From Opitutia bacterium (GTDB lineage: Bacteria; Verrucomicrobiota; Verrucomicrobiae; Opitutales; UBA953): a DNA stretch of 64,000 bases. Both the position numbers and the translations under genes were made by a program. Positions 27,908 through 36,476 of this stretch are shown here, piece by piece (the first letter of the stretch is position 1; each line of letters begins with the position of its first letter). Location of the stretch: the NCBI GenBank assembly GCA_947488485.1, contig CANKZO010000001.1, positions 6,647 through 70,646 on the forward strand, written 5' to 3'. A model generated the notes under the pieces. The model worked only from the letters and a program-made list of their open reading frames with translations, did not search any database and was not told the origin of the DNA.

Positions 27908-28582
27908 ATGAGACCCCTCGCTCTCGGCCTCCTCGCCGCCCTGGCCCTCGTCCCGCAGGCCGAAGCCCTGCAGATGACCAAGAAAGCCATCCGCAACCCT
28001 GGCATCTTCGGCATCAAGATCGCGCGGACCGACATGGCCTTCTACGGCCGCGCGGACGCCATCCTCTCGATCTCCTTCCAAGAATACACCACCGGGTCGT
28101 TCATCGTGGCCGAAGTCGTGATCGACATGAAGGACTCCAACCAGCAGCTCCGCCTTTACGCCGCGCGTCCGCCCGGCACGGCTGACGTCGCCAACCGTGC
28201 CAACCGCGCCAGCGAGGCCAACTCCCAGAACCGCGGCCTGGACCCCAGCCAGGCGTCGAAGCTACCTATTCCGAGCCAGCTCGCGGCCGTCGAGTCCAAG
28301 GTGAACAACATGATCTCGGGCACGACCGGTGACATCGTCGTGAAGACCTATCCGACCACCACCCATGCCAAGACCGTGGAGATGGTCGTCGCCTCCAAGG
28401 CCGAACTGCAGCGCCTCTACTCCAACCTGATCACCCTTTATACCGGTTTCGAAGTCGAAGCCGTGGACGGCGCTACCGTGGAAGGCTCCAACGCGGCCGC
28501 GACCGCCGCCGCCGCCTCAGGCACGACCGCCGCCAAGATCAAGATCAACCAGATCGGCGGGGTGCTCTTCACCGTCGAATAG
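27908..28582 (+). CDS. Secreted protein of unknown function
   Basis: 224 residues with a signal peptide (PLALGLLAALALVPQAEALQ). The mature part has the beta-rich stretch FGIKIARTDMAFYGRADAIL, an Asn/Ala-rich linker (ANRANRASEANSQNR) and an Ala-rich low-complexity stretch near the C-terminus (AAATAAAASGTTAA). No family recognised. It is divergent from the ABCG-like transporter and upstream of efp, with a 116-nt stretch of GC-rich hairpins between. Confidence 0.65.
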   Translation: MRPLALGLLAALALVPQAEALQMTKKAIRNPGIFGIKIARTDMAFYGRADAILSISFQEYTTGSFIVAEVVIDMKDSNQQLRLYAARPPGTADVANRANRASEANSQNRGLDPSQASKLPIPSQLAAVESKVNNMISGTTGDIVVKTYPTTTHAKTVEMVVASKAELQRLYSNLITLYTGFEVEAVDGATVEGSNAAATAAAASGTTAAKIKINQIGGVLFTVE

Positions 28583-28698
28583 TCCGCCGACCCCGGCGGC
28601 GACTCGTCTTTACGGGGTCGAACACCCCCGACCCGACCTTTCGGGCAAGTCCGGCTTGACCGCTCCTGACGGCTTCGCTTGTGTCCGCCCTTACTCCC
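28583..28698 (+). promoter_or_regulatory. Intergenic hairpin-rich region before efp
   Basis: Inverted repeats include CGACCCC with GGGGTCG (7 bp, 19-nt loop), CCCGA with TCGGG (4-nt loop) and CAAG with CTTG. No U-run follows the strongest stem, so it is not a clear intrinsic terminator. TTGACC-like -35 boxes are present, but no good -10 box. It may hold the end of the upstream transcript and the efp promoter. Confidence 0.3.
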
Positions 28699-29262
28699 AT
28701 GGCCTCCCTACCCGTCAATCGCATCAAGAAGAAGAACATCATGAGCTACAATGGTGAGCTCTGCATCGTTCTCGAGTGCCTCGTCCGCACCCCTCCGAAC
28801 AACGCCTCTTACGTCCAGATGGAACTCCGCTCCATCAAGACCGGCGCCAAGATCCCGGTCCGCTGCGGCATCGGAGTCAGCTTCGAAGTCTTCGACAACA
28901 GCATCAAGTCCCTCGAGTTCTCCTACGAAGCCGACGGCAGCTACGTCTTCGCCGACACCAACACCAACGAGGAATACTACATCTCGGCCACCACCCTCGC
29001 CGACTCCAAGGAGTTCCTGATCTCGGGCACGTCCTACATGGTCCTCTTCGTCGAAGACAAGCCGGTCACCGTCGACCTCCCCCCTTCCGTCACCGTCGAA
29101 GTCCTCGAAGCCCCGCCCGCCGTCAAGGGCGACACCGCCGGCAACGTCCAGAAGACCGTCACGTGCGAGAACGGCCTCCAGGTCAACGTCCCGCTCTTCA
29201 TCAAGCAGGGCGAGAAGATCAAGGTCAGCACCGAGAATAAGGAATACCTCGGTCGCGCTTAA
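28699..29262 (+). CDS. efp: Elongation factor P with non-standard tip residue
   Basis: 187 residues from ATG 28699. The three-domain EF-P fold is recognisable: N-terminal KOW-like domain, OB domains with TVEVLEAPPAVKGDTAGN, and a C-terminus with VNVPLFIKQGEKIKVSTE. EF-P relieves ribosome stalling at polyproline. The tip loop reads RTPPNNASY, placing Asn34 (codon 28798-28800) where characterised EF-Ps have a Lys or Arg that is often modified. It is followed by a strong intrinsic terminator. Confidence 0.92.
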   Translation: MASLPVNRIKKKNIMSYNGELCIVLECLVRTPPNNASYVQMELRSIKTGAKIPVRCGIGVSFEVFDNSIKSLEFSYEADGSYVFADTNTNEEYYISATTLADSKEFLISGTSYMVLFVEDKPVTVDLPPSVTVEVLEAPPAVKGDTAGNVQKTVTCENGLQVNVPLFIKQGEKIKVSTENKEYLGRA

Positions 29263-29285
29263 GCCGCCCTTACGGCCCACTGCGA

Positions 29286-29313
29286 GAACCCCGGACAGCC
29301 GGGGTTCTTTGTT
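29286..29313 (+). terminator. Intrinsic terminator after efp
   Basis: GAACCCCGG (29286-29294) pairs perfectly with CCGGGGTTC (29299-29307), loop ACAG, followed by TTTGTT. A clear Rho-independent terminator for the plus strand. The reverse strand has no T-run, so it does not serve the tRNA. Confidence 0.8.
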
Positions 29314-29337
29314 GGCCGAACGGACCGAAAGGAGCGT

Positions 29338-29407
29338 AGACCCGCAGGGATTCGAACCCCGACAAAGTGAACCAAAATCACTTGTGCTACCGTTACACCA
29401 CGGGTCT
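29338..29407 (-). tRNA. tRNA-Gln (anticodon TTG)
   Basis: On the minus strand a complete 70-nt cloverleaf: acceptor AGACCCG/CGGGTCT (7 bp), D stem GTG/CAC, anticodon stem AGTGA/TCACT with loop TTTTGGT (anticodon TTG, reading CAA/CAG), a 4-nt variable loop, and T arm CGGGG-TTCGAAT-CCCTG. CCA is not encoded. The weak A1-U72 first pair fits Gln identity. It lies between efp and pyrH, opposite to both. Confidence 0.92.
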
Positions 29408-29499
29408 GCGCATCCCGACTGAACAGCGAGTCGGGGGTCGGAGTCAAGCGAGACCAAGGCGGGGTTGACGCTGGGGGAGGTCTGTCTCATTTCCCCTGT

Positions 29500-30234
29500 A
29501 TGCCCGCCTCCGCCTCCCAGAAACCGAAGTATCGTCGGATCGTGCTCAAGATCAGCGGCGAAGCCCTGCGCAACGACACCACCGGCGCCTCCATCGACAG
29601 CGCGGTCCTCGACCGCCTCGCCGAGGAACTGCGCTCCATCCAGAAAGTCGGCACCCAGGTCGCGGTCGTCGTCGGCGGCGGCAACATCTTCCGCGGCCTC
29701 GCCGGCGCGCGCGCCAACGGTACCGACCGCACCACGGGCGACAACATGGGCATGCTCGCCACGGTCATCAACGGCCTCGCCCTGATGGACCGCCTGGAAA
29801 AAGCCGGCCTCGAGTGCCGCGTGATGACCGCCATCCCGATGGACCGCATCGCCGAGCCCTTCATCCAGCGCCGCGCCACCCGCCACCTCGAGCGCGGCCG
29901 CATCGTCATCTTCGTCGCCGGCACGGGTAATCCGTATTGCACCACCGACTACGCCGCGGCTCTCCGCGCCAACGAGATCGGCGCCGACGCCATCCTCAAG
30001 GCCACCAAGGTCGACGGCGTGTACGACAAGGACCCGATGAAGCACAAGGACGCCAAGCGCTACGACCGCGTCTCGCACGCCGAAGCCCTCCAGAAGCGTC
30101 TCGGCGTCATGGACGCCGAAGCGTTCTCGCTCTGCGAAGCCAACAAGCTCCCGATCATCGTGCTCTCGATGTCCGAGAAGGGCGCCGTGAAGAAGGCCGT
30201 CCTCGGACGGCGCATCGGCACGCTCGTCGCCTGA
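29500..30234 (+). CDS. pyrH: UMP kinase
   Basis: 244 residues. Motifs: RIVLKISGEAL, VAVVVGGGNIFRG, DNMGMLATVINGLAL, IFVAGTGNPYCTTDYAAALRA and ATKVDGVYDKDP. This is the hexameric bacterial UMP kinase that makes UDP for nucleotide and cell-wall precursors. It is followed by frr (33 nt), the usual pyrH-frr pair, and then sucCD; rpsB and tsf are not upstream. TTGACG at 29465 may be its -35 box. Confidence 0.97.
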   Translation: MPASASQKPKYRRIVLKISGEALRNDTTGASIDSAVLDRLAEELRSIQKVGTQVAVVVGGGNIFRGLAGARANGTDRTTGDNMGMLATVINGLALMDRLEKAGLECRVMTAIPMDRIAEPFIQRRATRHLERGRIVIFVAGTGNPYCTTDYAAALRANEIGADAILKATKVDGVYDKDPMKHKDAKRYDRVSHAEALQKRLGVMDAEAFSLCEANKLPIIVLSMSEKGAVKKAVLGRRIGTLVA

Positions 30235-30267
30235 TTTTCCGAAAACCAACCACCCCTACCCTATCCT

Positions 30268-30831
30268 ATGGACATCAAGAAAGTCATCGCCGACGGCGCC
30301 AACGCCATGAAGAAGGCGGTCGATCACACCTCCCACGAGTTCGCCACGCTGCACACCGGCAAGGCCTCCCCGGGCATGATCGAGAACGTCCAGGTCCACA
30401 TCGAATCCTACGGCATGACCCAGCGCCTCAAGGACATGGCCGCCATCACCACGCCCGACGCGCAGACCATCGTGGTCCAGCCGTTCGACAAGGCCGTCAT
30501 GGACGACATCCGCAAGGCCATCATGGCCGCCAACCTCGGCATCAACCCCGTCCCGCAGGGCAACTTCATGCGCTGCCCGGTCCCGTCCCTCTCCGGCGAA
30601 CGCCGCCTCGAACTCGCCAAGCGCGCCACGCAGATGGCCGAAGAAGGCAAGGTCCGCGTGCGTAACGCCCGCCGCGACGCCCTCGAGCTCCTGAAGAAGG
30701 GCAACAAGGACAAGGTCGTCACCGACGACGACCTGAAGCGCTCCGAGAAGGAGATCCAGACCCACACCGACAAGTTCACGGCCGACATCGAGAAGAACCT
30801 CAAGGCCAAGGAAGCCGACCTGAAGGGTTGA
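30268..30831 (+). CDS. frr: Ribosome recycling factor
   Basis: 187 residues, typical RRF length. Features: the helical domain start [76 protein letters not shown] segment, and the C-terminal helix of the three-helix bundle. With EF-G it splits post-termination ribosomes. It sits between pyrH and sucC on one likely transcript. Confidence 0.97.
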   Translation: MDIKKVIADGANAMKKAVDHTSHEFATLHTGKASPGMIENVQVHIESYGMTQRLKDMAAITTPDAQTIVVQPFDKAVMDDIRKAIMAANLGINPVPQGNFMRCPVPSLSGERRLELAKRATQMAEEGKVRVRNARRDALELLKKGNKDKVVTDDDLKRSEKEIQTHTDKFTADIEKNLKAKEADLKG

Positions 30832-30854
30832 TCCGCGTTCAGCGTCCCGTTTCC

Positions 30855-32066
30855 ATGAATATCCACGAATACCAAGCCAAGGAACTCTTCGAGAAGTTCG
30901 GCGTCGCCGTGCCCAAGGGCGTGGCGGTCACCTCCGCCGCTGAGTTCGAAGGCGCGCTCGCCAAGATCGACACCACCGGTGGCATCATGGTGAAATCCCA
31001 GATCCATGCCGGCGGTCGCGGCAAAGGCACCTTCACCGACGGCTTCAAGGGCGGCGTGAAGTTCTCCGCGACGAAGGAGAAGGCCCTCGAGAACGCCAAG
31101 GCGATGCTCGGCAACACCCTCGTGACCGCCCAGACGGGCCCCGACGGCCGCAAGGTCCAGACGATCTACTTCACCGAAGCCGCCAACCTGGGCAAGCGCC
31201 CCGACGGCCGCGACGACGAGTACTACCTCGCCATCCTCCTCGACCGCGCGACTTCCTTCCCGGTGATCGTCGCCTCGACCGAAGGCGGCATGGAGATCGA
31301 GCACGTCGCCCACCATACCCCGGAGAAGATCTTCAAGGTGCAGGTCGACCCGGCCGTCGGCCTCCAGGCCTTCCAGGCCCGCCAGATCGCCTTCGCCCTC
31401 GGCTTCTCCGGCGAGCTCTTCAAGCAGTGCGTCACCCTGGTGACGAAGCTCTACCACTTCTACTGGGAGAAGGATTGCGCGATGGTCGAAGTGAACCCGC
31501 TCCTGGTCACGAAGGAAGGCAAGCTCCTCGCCCTCGACGCCAAGGTGTCGTTCGACGACAACGCCCTCTTCCGTCACCCGGACGTGGTCGCCCTCCGCGA
31601 CCTCAACGAGGAGGACGCCAAGGAGATCGAAGCCTCGAAGTTCGGCCTCTCCTACATCGCCCTCGACGGCAACATCGCCTGCCTCGTCAACGGCGCCGGC
31701 CTCGCGATGTCCACGATGGACATCATCCAGCACTTCGGCGGCAGCCCGGCCAACTTCCTCGACGTCGGCGGCGGCGCCACCAAGGACCAGGTCACGGCGG
31801 CCTTCAAGATCATCCTGGGCGACGCCAACGTGAAGGGCATCCTGGTGAACATCTTCGGCGGCATCATGGACTGCAACGTGATCGCCACGGGCATCATCGA
31901 AGCGGTCAAGGAGACCGGCCTGAAGCTGCCCCTCGTGGTGCGCCTCGAAGGCAACAACGTCGAAGCCGGCAAGGCCACCCTCGCCGCTTCGGGCCTGACG
32001 ATCGTGTCGGGCGACTCGATGGCCGACGCGGCCCAGAAGATCGTGAAGCTGGTCAACGCCAAGTAA
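30855..32066 (+). CDS. sucC: Succinyl-CoA synthetase beta subunit
   Basis: 403 residues from ATG 30855. Motifs: [32 protein letters not shown] (ATP-grasp), [30 protein letters not shown] and [18 protein letters not shown]. With SucD it interconverts succinyl-CoA and succinate with NDP phosphorylation in the TCA cycle. It is 19 nt upstream of sucD and 23 nt after frr. Most family members have an Arg/Asp-type residue after FGGI where this has Met-Asp; minor. Confidence 0.95.
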   Translation: MNIHEYQAKELFEKFGVAVPKGVAVTSAAEFEGALAKIDTTGGIMVKSQIHAGGRGKGTFTDGFKGGVKFSATKEKALENAKAMLGNTLVTAQTGPDGRKVQTIYFTEAANLGKRPDGRDDEYYLAILLDRATSFPVIVASTEGGMEIEHVAHHTPEKIFKVQVDPAVGLQAFQARQIAFALGFSGELFKQCVTLVTKLYHFYWEKDCAMVEVNPLLVTKEGKLLALDAKVSFDDNALFRHPDVVALRDLNEEDAKEIEASKFGLSYIALDGNIACLVNGAGLAMSTMDIIQHFGGSPANFLDVGGGATKDQVTAAFKIILGDANVKGILVNIFGGIMDCNVIATGIIEAVKETGLKLPLVVRLEGNNVEAGKATLAASGLTIVSGDSMADAAQKIVKLVNAK

Positions 32067-32085
32067 CCCTTCACCGCACACTCTC

Positions 32086-32991
32086 ATGTCTATTCTCGTC
32101 AAAGAAGATACCCGCATCCTCGTCCAAGGCATCACGGGCGATTTCGGCGCACGCCACGCCCGCCTCTCGCTCGACTACGGCTCGCAGGTCGTCGCCGGCG
32201 TCACCCCGGGCAAAGGCGGCCAGGTCTTCGAACACGCCGGCAAGAAGGTCCCGATCTTCAACACCGTCGCCGAAGCCGCCAAGCAGACCGGCGCCACGGT
32301 CTCCGCGATCTTCGTCCCCCCGCCCTTCGCGGCCGACGCCATCCTGGAGTGCTTCGAAGCCGACCTCGATCTCGCCGTGGCCATCACGGAAGGCATCCCG
32401 GTCCGGGACATGGTCCGCGCCAAGCGCGCCATGGCCGGTCGTCGCACGCGCCTCATCGGTCCGAATTGCCCCGGCCTCGTGACCCCTGGTCGCGGCGACA
32501 AGTCTTCCGGCGGCTGCCGCATCGGCATCGCCCCGGGTTACATCCACCGCCGCGGTAACGTCGGCGTAGTCTCCCGCTCCGGCACCCTGACCTATGAAGC
32601 CGTCTGGCAGCTCACCTGCCGCGGCAAGGGCCAGTCGACCTGCGTCGGCATCGGCGGCGACCCCGTCAACGGCACCTCGCACCTCGACGTCATCAAGCTC
32701 TTCAACGACGACCCGGAGACCGAAGCCATCATCATGATCGGTGAAATCGGTGGTAACGCCGAAGTCGAAGCCGCCCGCTGGATCAAGGAGCACTGCAAGA
32801 AGCCCGTCGCGGGCTTCATCGCCGGCGCCACCGCCCCGGCCGGACGTCGCATGGGCCACGCCGGCGCCGTCATCGGCGGAGCCGAAGACACCGCCGCCGC
32901 GAAGATCAAGATCTTCCAGGAGTGCGGCATCTCCGTGGCGGCCACGCCCTCCGACATGGCCGACGCCCTCCTCCGTATCTGGAAGGGCTGA
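32086..32991 (+). CDS. sucD: Succinyl-CoA synthetase alpha subunit
   Basis: 301 residues. CoA-binding fold with [19 protein letters not shown], then [29 protein letters not shown] and [17 protein letters not shown]. The active-site His is in [11 protein letters not shown] near residue 252. It partners SucC. A bidirectional terminator follows, shared with the convergent leuD. Confidence 0.96.
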   Translation: MSILVKEDTRILVQGITGDFGARHARLSLDYGSQVVAGVTPGKGGQVFEHAGKKVPIFNTVAEAAKQTGATVSAIFVPPPFAADAILECFEADLDLAVAITEGIPVRDMVRAKRAMAGRRTRLIGPNCPGLVTPGRGDKSSGGCRIGIAPGYIHRRGNVGVVSRSGTLTYEAVWQLTCRGKGQSTCVGIGGDPVNGTSHLDVIKLFNDDPETEAIIMIGEIGGNAEVEAARWIKEHCKKPVAGFIAGATAPAGRRMGHAGAVIGGAEDTAAAKIKIFQECGISVAATPSDMADALLRIWKG

Positions 32992-33009
32992 AGTCGTTCT
33001 TGAGCCAAC

Positions 33010-33038
33010 AAAAAGGCCGCCCATTGGGCGGCCTTTTT
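33010..33038. terminator. Bidirectional intrinsic terminator between sucD and leuD
   Basis: GGCCGCCC (33015-33022) and GGGCGGCC (33026-33033) form an 8-bp stem, flanked by A5 on one side and T5 on the other, so T-runs follow in both directions. It serves the plus-strand sucCD and minus-strand leu transcripts. Confidence 0.88.
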
Positions 33039-33057
33039 CTTTGGCGTGTCCCGCGGC

Positions 33058-33678
33058 TTACTTGCCGGCGACGTAAGCGAGACCACCGGCGGTCTTGGCC
33101 ACGGAGTCGGCACCTTCGAGCAGGTCGGCGATGGGGTCCCACTTGCCGTTGACGAGGCCGTCGCGGGCGGAGGCGGCGATGCTGGCCTTCCAGGTCTTGG
33201 CACCGGCGGAGACGGACAGCTGGGCGACGTCGACGGTGACTTCGACATCCGGGTTGGCGCGCACGAAGGCATCGCACTCGGCGAGGTCTTCCTTGGAGAG
33301 GGTCAGGCAAGGCACGCCGAGAGTCGTGGAGTTGCCGAAGAAGATCTCGGCGAAGCTGCCGCCGACGAACGCGGTGAAACCATAACGCCAGAGGGACTGC
33401 GGGGCATGCTCACGGGAACTGCCGCAGCCGAAGTTGAAGCCGACGACCATGATGCCCTGCTTGGCGGCGGCGATGCGGGCGGCCTGCGCCGAGTTCATCG
33501 GGTGCGGGCGCTCCTTGCCATCAGGGCCGGTGCGCTCGTCGCGGAAGGCGTGCTCGCCGAGACCGTCGAAGGTCACGCAGCGCAGGAAGCGCGCGGGGAT
33601 GATGCGGTCGGTGTCGATATCGTCGCCGGGGACGGCGAGGGCGAGGGCTTTGACCTGGGTGATTTTGGCGAGGGACAT
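33058..33678 (-). CDS. leuD: 3-isopropylmalate dehydratase small subunit
   Basis: 206 residues from ATG 33678. Motifs: VPGDDIDTDRIIPARFL, NFGCGSSREHAPQSLWRYGF and FVGGSFAEIFFGNS match LeuD. It works with LeuC to isomerise 2- to 3-isopropylmalate in leucine synthesis. A 96-residue unknown gene lies between it and leuC. It ends at a shared terminator with sucD. Confidence 0.95.
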   Translation of the reverse strand: MSLAKITQVKALALAVPGDDIDTDRIIPARFLRCVTFDGLGEHAFRDERTGPDGKERPHPMNSAQAARIAAAKQGIMVVGFNFGCGSSREHAPQSLWRYGFTAFVGGSFAEIFFGNSTTLGVPCLTLSKEDLAECDAFVRANPDVEVTVDVAQLSVSAGAKTWKASIAASARDGLVNGKWDPIADLLEGADSVAKTAGGLAYVAGK

Positions 33679-33694
33679 GGCGGATCGGAAGGGG

Positions 33695-33985
33695 TTAGGC
33701 GGCGACGGGACGGCGAATGACGCAGACGGGCATCGCAAGGGCGGCAGCCAAGGAGGCGAGACGTTCTTCGGCGACGGAGGCGGCGACGGTCTCATCGGCC
33801 AGCAGGATCGCGTGGCCATCCACGACCCACGGCAGGGTCACGGTGCACACGGGCTTGCCGTCGTAATGGGCGTCGACGCTCACGTCGCGCTGGCAGGCGA
33901 GTCCTTCGGCCAAGCAGGCCGCGGTGACGTCGTCGCCTTGGGCGATACGTTCGAGCACGCGGTCGACTGGCACAGAGACGGACAT
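33695..33985 (-). CDS. Small unknown protein between leuC and leuD
   Basis: 96 residues. The start overlaps the leuC stop by one nt (TGATG) and ends 16 nt before leuD, so it is tightly embedded in the leu operon. Features: VLERIAQGDDVTAACLAEGL near the start, the beta-rich YDGKPVCTVTLPWVVDGHAI and a helical tail. No Fe-S ligand pattern and no recognised family. It could be an accessory to LeuCD (inference only). Confidence 0.7.
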   Translation of the reverse strand: MSVSVPVDRVLERIAQGDDVTAACLAEGLACQRDVSVDAHYDGKPVCTVTLPWVVDGHAILLADETVAASVAEERLASLAAALAMPVCVIRRPVAA

Positions 33986-35391
33986 CAGACCTTGAAGACT
34001 TCGCGGGCGTCGGTGACCTGGCCGGTGATGGCGGCGGCGGCGACCATGAGCGGGCTCATGAGCACGGTACGACCGGTCTGGGAGCCCTGACGGCCCTTGA
34101 AGTTACGGTTCGAGGAGCTGGCGCAGAGCTGGTCGCCGACGAGCTTGTCGGGATTCATCGCGAGGCACATGGAGCAACCCGCGCCGCGCCATTCGAAGCC
34201 GGCTTCGATGTAGATCTTATCGAGGCCTTCATGGACGGCCTGGATGGCGGTGAGCTGCGAGCCAGGGACGACGATCGCCTTGACGTTCGGGCTCACCTTG
34301 CGGCCCTTGAGGTACTTGGCGACCTCGCGGAGGTCGGAGATGCGGCCGTTGGTGCAGGAACCGAGGAAGCAGACATCGACCTTGGTGCCCTTGATCGGGG
34401 TGTTCGGCGCCAGCTTCATGTGAGCGTAGGCGTCTTCGGCGGTCTGACGGTCGGCGGCGTTGAGGCTCTCGAGCGCCGGCATCTTCTCGTCGATGAACAC
34501 GGCCTGTCCCGGGGTGATGCCCCAGGTGACGGTCGGACGGATTTCCTCGGCCTTGAAGGTCCTGATGTCGTCATACTGGCAACCGGCGTCGGAAGCGAAG
34601 GAAGCCCAGCGAGCCACGGCAGCATCCCAATCGGCGGCCTTCGGGGCGTAGGGCTTGCCCTTGATGTAATCGAAAGTCTTCTGGTCCGGATTGACGTAAC
34701 CGCAGCGGGCGCCGCCTTCGATGGACATGTTACAGACGGTCATGCGCTCCTCGAGGGAGAAGCCGTCAAAGGTCGTGCCGGCGTATTCGTAGGCGTAGCC
34801 GATGCCGCCGTTGACGCCGAGGACGCGGATGATGTGCAGGATGACGTCCTTGGCGTAGACGCCGGGAGCCAGCTTGCCGTTCACTTCGATGCGACGGACC
34901 TTGAGGGGGCTGAGGGCGAGGGTCTGGGTCGCGAGGACGTCGCGGACCTGCGTGGTGCCGATGCCGAAGGCGATCGCGCCGAACGCGCCGTGGGTGGCGG
35001 TGTGGGAGTCGCCGCAGGCGATCGTGGTGCCGGGTTGGGTGATACCCTGCTCCGGTCCGACCATGTGGACGATGCCTTGGGTGCCGGTCGTGGTGTCGAA
35101 GAAGCGGATGCCGTAGTCCTTGGTGTTCTTGCGGAGGGCCTCGATCATCTCCTGGGCGATCGGGTCGGAGTAGGGCTCCTTGAGCTCGTTGGTCGGGACG
35201 ATGTGGTCGACCGTGGCGAAGGTGCGCTGGGGGTACTTCACCTTGAGGCCGAGGTCCCGGAGCATGCCGAAGGCCTGGGGGCTCGTCACCTCATGGATGA
35301 GGTGCGTGCCGATGAACAATTGGGTCTGCCCGTTAGGCAGCTTGCGCACCGTATGCGCTTCCCAAACTTTCTGGAACAGGGTCTTGGCCAT
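33985..35391 (-). CDS. leuC: 3-isopropylmalate dehydratase large subunit
   Basis: 468 residues, aconitase-family. Motifs: [35 protein letters not shown] (H/S ligand region), [28 protein letters not shown] and [12 protein letters not shown]. The cysteines in SCTN and GCSMC are the [4Fe-4S] ligands. It forms the dehydratase with LeuD. It is divergent from purU, with a 159-nt spacer containing TTGACC-like boxes for both. Confidence 0.96.
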   Translation of the reverse strand: MAKTLFQKVWEAHTVRKLPNGQTQLFIGTHLIHEVTSPQAFGMLRDLGLKVKYPQRTFATVDHIVPTNELKEPYSDPIAQEMIEALRKNTKDYGIRFFDTTTGTQGIVHMVGPEQGITQPGTTIACGDSHTATHGAFGAIAFGIGTTQVRDVLATQTLALSPLKVRRIEVNGKLAPGVYAKDVILHIIRVLGVNGGIGYAYEYAGTTFDGFSLEERMTVCNMSIEGGARCGYVNPDQKTFDYIKGKPYAPKAADWDAAVARWASFASDAGCQYDDIRTFKAEEIRPTVTWGITPGQAVFIDEKMPALESLNAADRQTAEDAYAHMKLAPNTPIKGTKVDVCFLGSCTNGRISDLREVAKYLKGRKVSPNVKAIVVPGSQLTAIQAVHEGLDKIYIEAGFEWRGAGCSMCLAMNPDKLVGDQLCASSSNRNFKGRQGSQTGRTVLMSPLMVAAAAITGQVTDAREVFKV

Positions 35392-35550
35392 CTTGGTAAA
35401 AGGTGAAGGGTCAACGTAGGAAGGGACGGGGGCTGGTCAATCCCGCAGGCGAGGGCCCGGGACGGCTTATTCCTGATAAAAGAGGCCGACGCGCGCCGCG
35501 GACATCGCCGTGTCTTGACCCACGCGCCCCTCCCCTTCCATCCTGCACCC

Positions 35551-36405
35551 ATGGCCCGTACGCTCACCCTCAGCTTCTCCTGCCCCGACACCAGCGGCAT
35601 CGTGGCCGGGGTGTCCGCATTCGTGGCGGGACATCAAGGCTGGATCACCGAGGCCAGTCAGCACACCGAGCCGGAGCTCGGACGCTTCTTCATGCGCGTG
35701 GAGATCCGGGCGGAGTCGCTCGATTTCCCGGCCGCGGAATTCGCCGCCCGCTTCGCCCCGCTGGCCAAGAAGTTCGCGATGGACTGGAAAGTCTCCGACT
35801 CCGCCCAGCCTCGCCGCGTGGTGCTCCTCTGCTCCAAGCAGGAGCACTGCCTCTACGACCTGCTCGCGCGCCATGTCGCCCAGGACTTCCCGTTCGTGAT
35901 CCCCTGCGTGATCTCCAATCACGAGGACCATCGCAAGGTCGTCGAAGCCCACGGCATCCCCTTCCACTTCGTCCCCGTGACGCCGGAGACCAAGCCGGCG
36001 GCCTACCGCAAGATGGAGCAGCTCTTCCGCGACGCGCAGGCCGACCTCATCGTCCTCGCCCGCTACATGCAGGTGCTCGATGAACCGATGTGCCGCGAAT
36101 TCGCCGGCAAGATCATCAACATCCATCACTCGTTCCTGCCCTCCTTCGCCGGCGCCAAGCCCTACCACCAGGCCCACCGCCGCGGCGTGAAGCTCATCGG
36201 CGCGACCTGCCACTTCGTCACGCCGGACCTCGACGAAGGCCCCATCGTGGAACAGGACGTGATCCGCATCGACCACTCGGACACGCCCGACGACATGGCC
36301 CACCTGGGCAAGGACATCGAGAAGGTCGTGCTCGCCCGCGGCCTACGCGCCGTGGTCGAGGACCGCGTCCTGCTGGCCGGCAATAAGACCGTTATCTTCC
36401 GTTAA
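35551..36405 (+). CDS. purU: Formyltetrahydrofolate deformylase
   Basis: 284 residues from ATG 35551. An N-terminal ACT-like domain starts LTLSFSCPDTSGIVAGVSAF. The C-terminal formyltransferase-like domain has LYDLLARH, ISNHEDHRKVVEAHGIPFH, IINIHHSFLPSFAGAKPYH and GATCHFVTPDLDEGPIVEQD. It hydrolyses 10-formyl-THF to THF plus formate, supplying formate for PurT or balancing one-carbon pools. A weak GC stem (CCCC/GGGG) with TTT follows. Confidence 0.93.
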   Translation: MARTLTLSFSCPDTSGIVAGVSAFVAGHQGWITEASQHTEPELGRFFMRVEIRAESLDFPAAEFAARFAPLAKKFAMDWKVSDSAQPRRVVLLCSKQEHCLYDLLARHVAQDFPFVIPCVISNHEDHRKVVEAHGIPFHFVPVTPETKPAAYRKMEQLFRDAQADLIVLARYMQVLDEPMCREFAGKIINIHHSFLPSFAGAKPYHQAHRRGVKLIGATCHFVTPDLDEGPIVEQDVIRIDHSDTPDDMAHLGKDIEKVVLARGLRAVVEDRVLLAGNKTVIFR

Positions 36406-36476
36406 AAACTGCCCCGTCGGAGGGGTTTGGCGTTGGCGAGGTTGAGCGGGAAAGGCATGGTGTGGAACCCCTCCCC

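Noticed and set aside
26163..28582. ABCG-like transporter and secreted protein as a toxin or bacteriocin export system
   Set aside because: No bacteriocin-like peptide, immunity gene or peptidase domain. The divergent arrangement alone is weak evidence.
36407..36432. CCCC/GGGG stem after purU as a terminator
   Set aside because: Only a four-base stem with one wobble extension and a three-T run; too weak to annotate.
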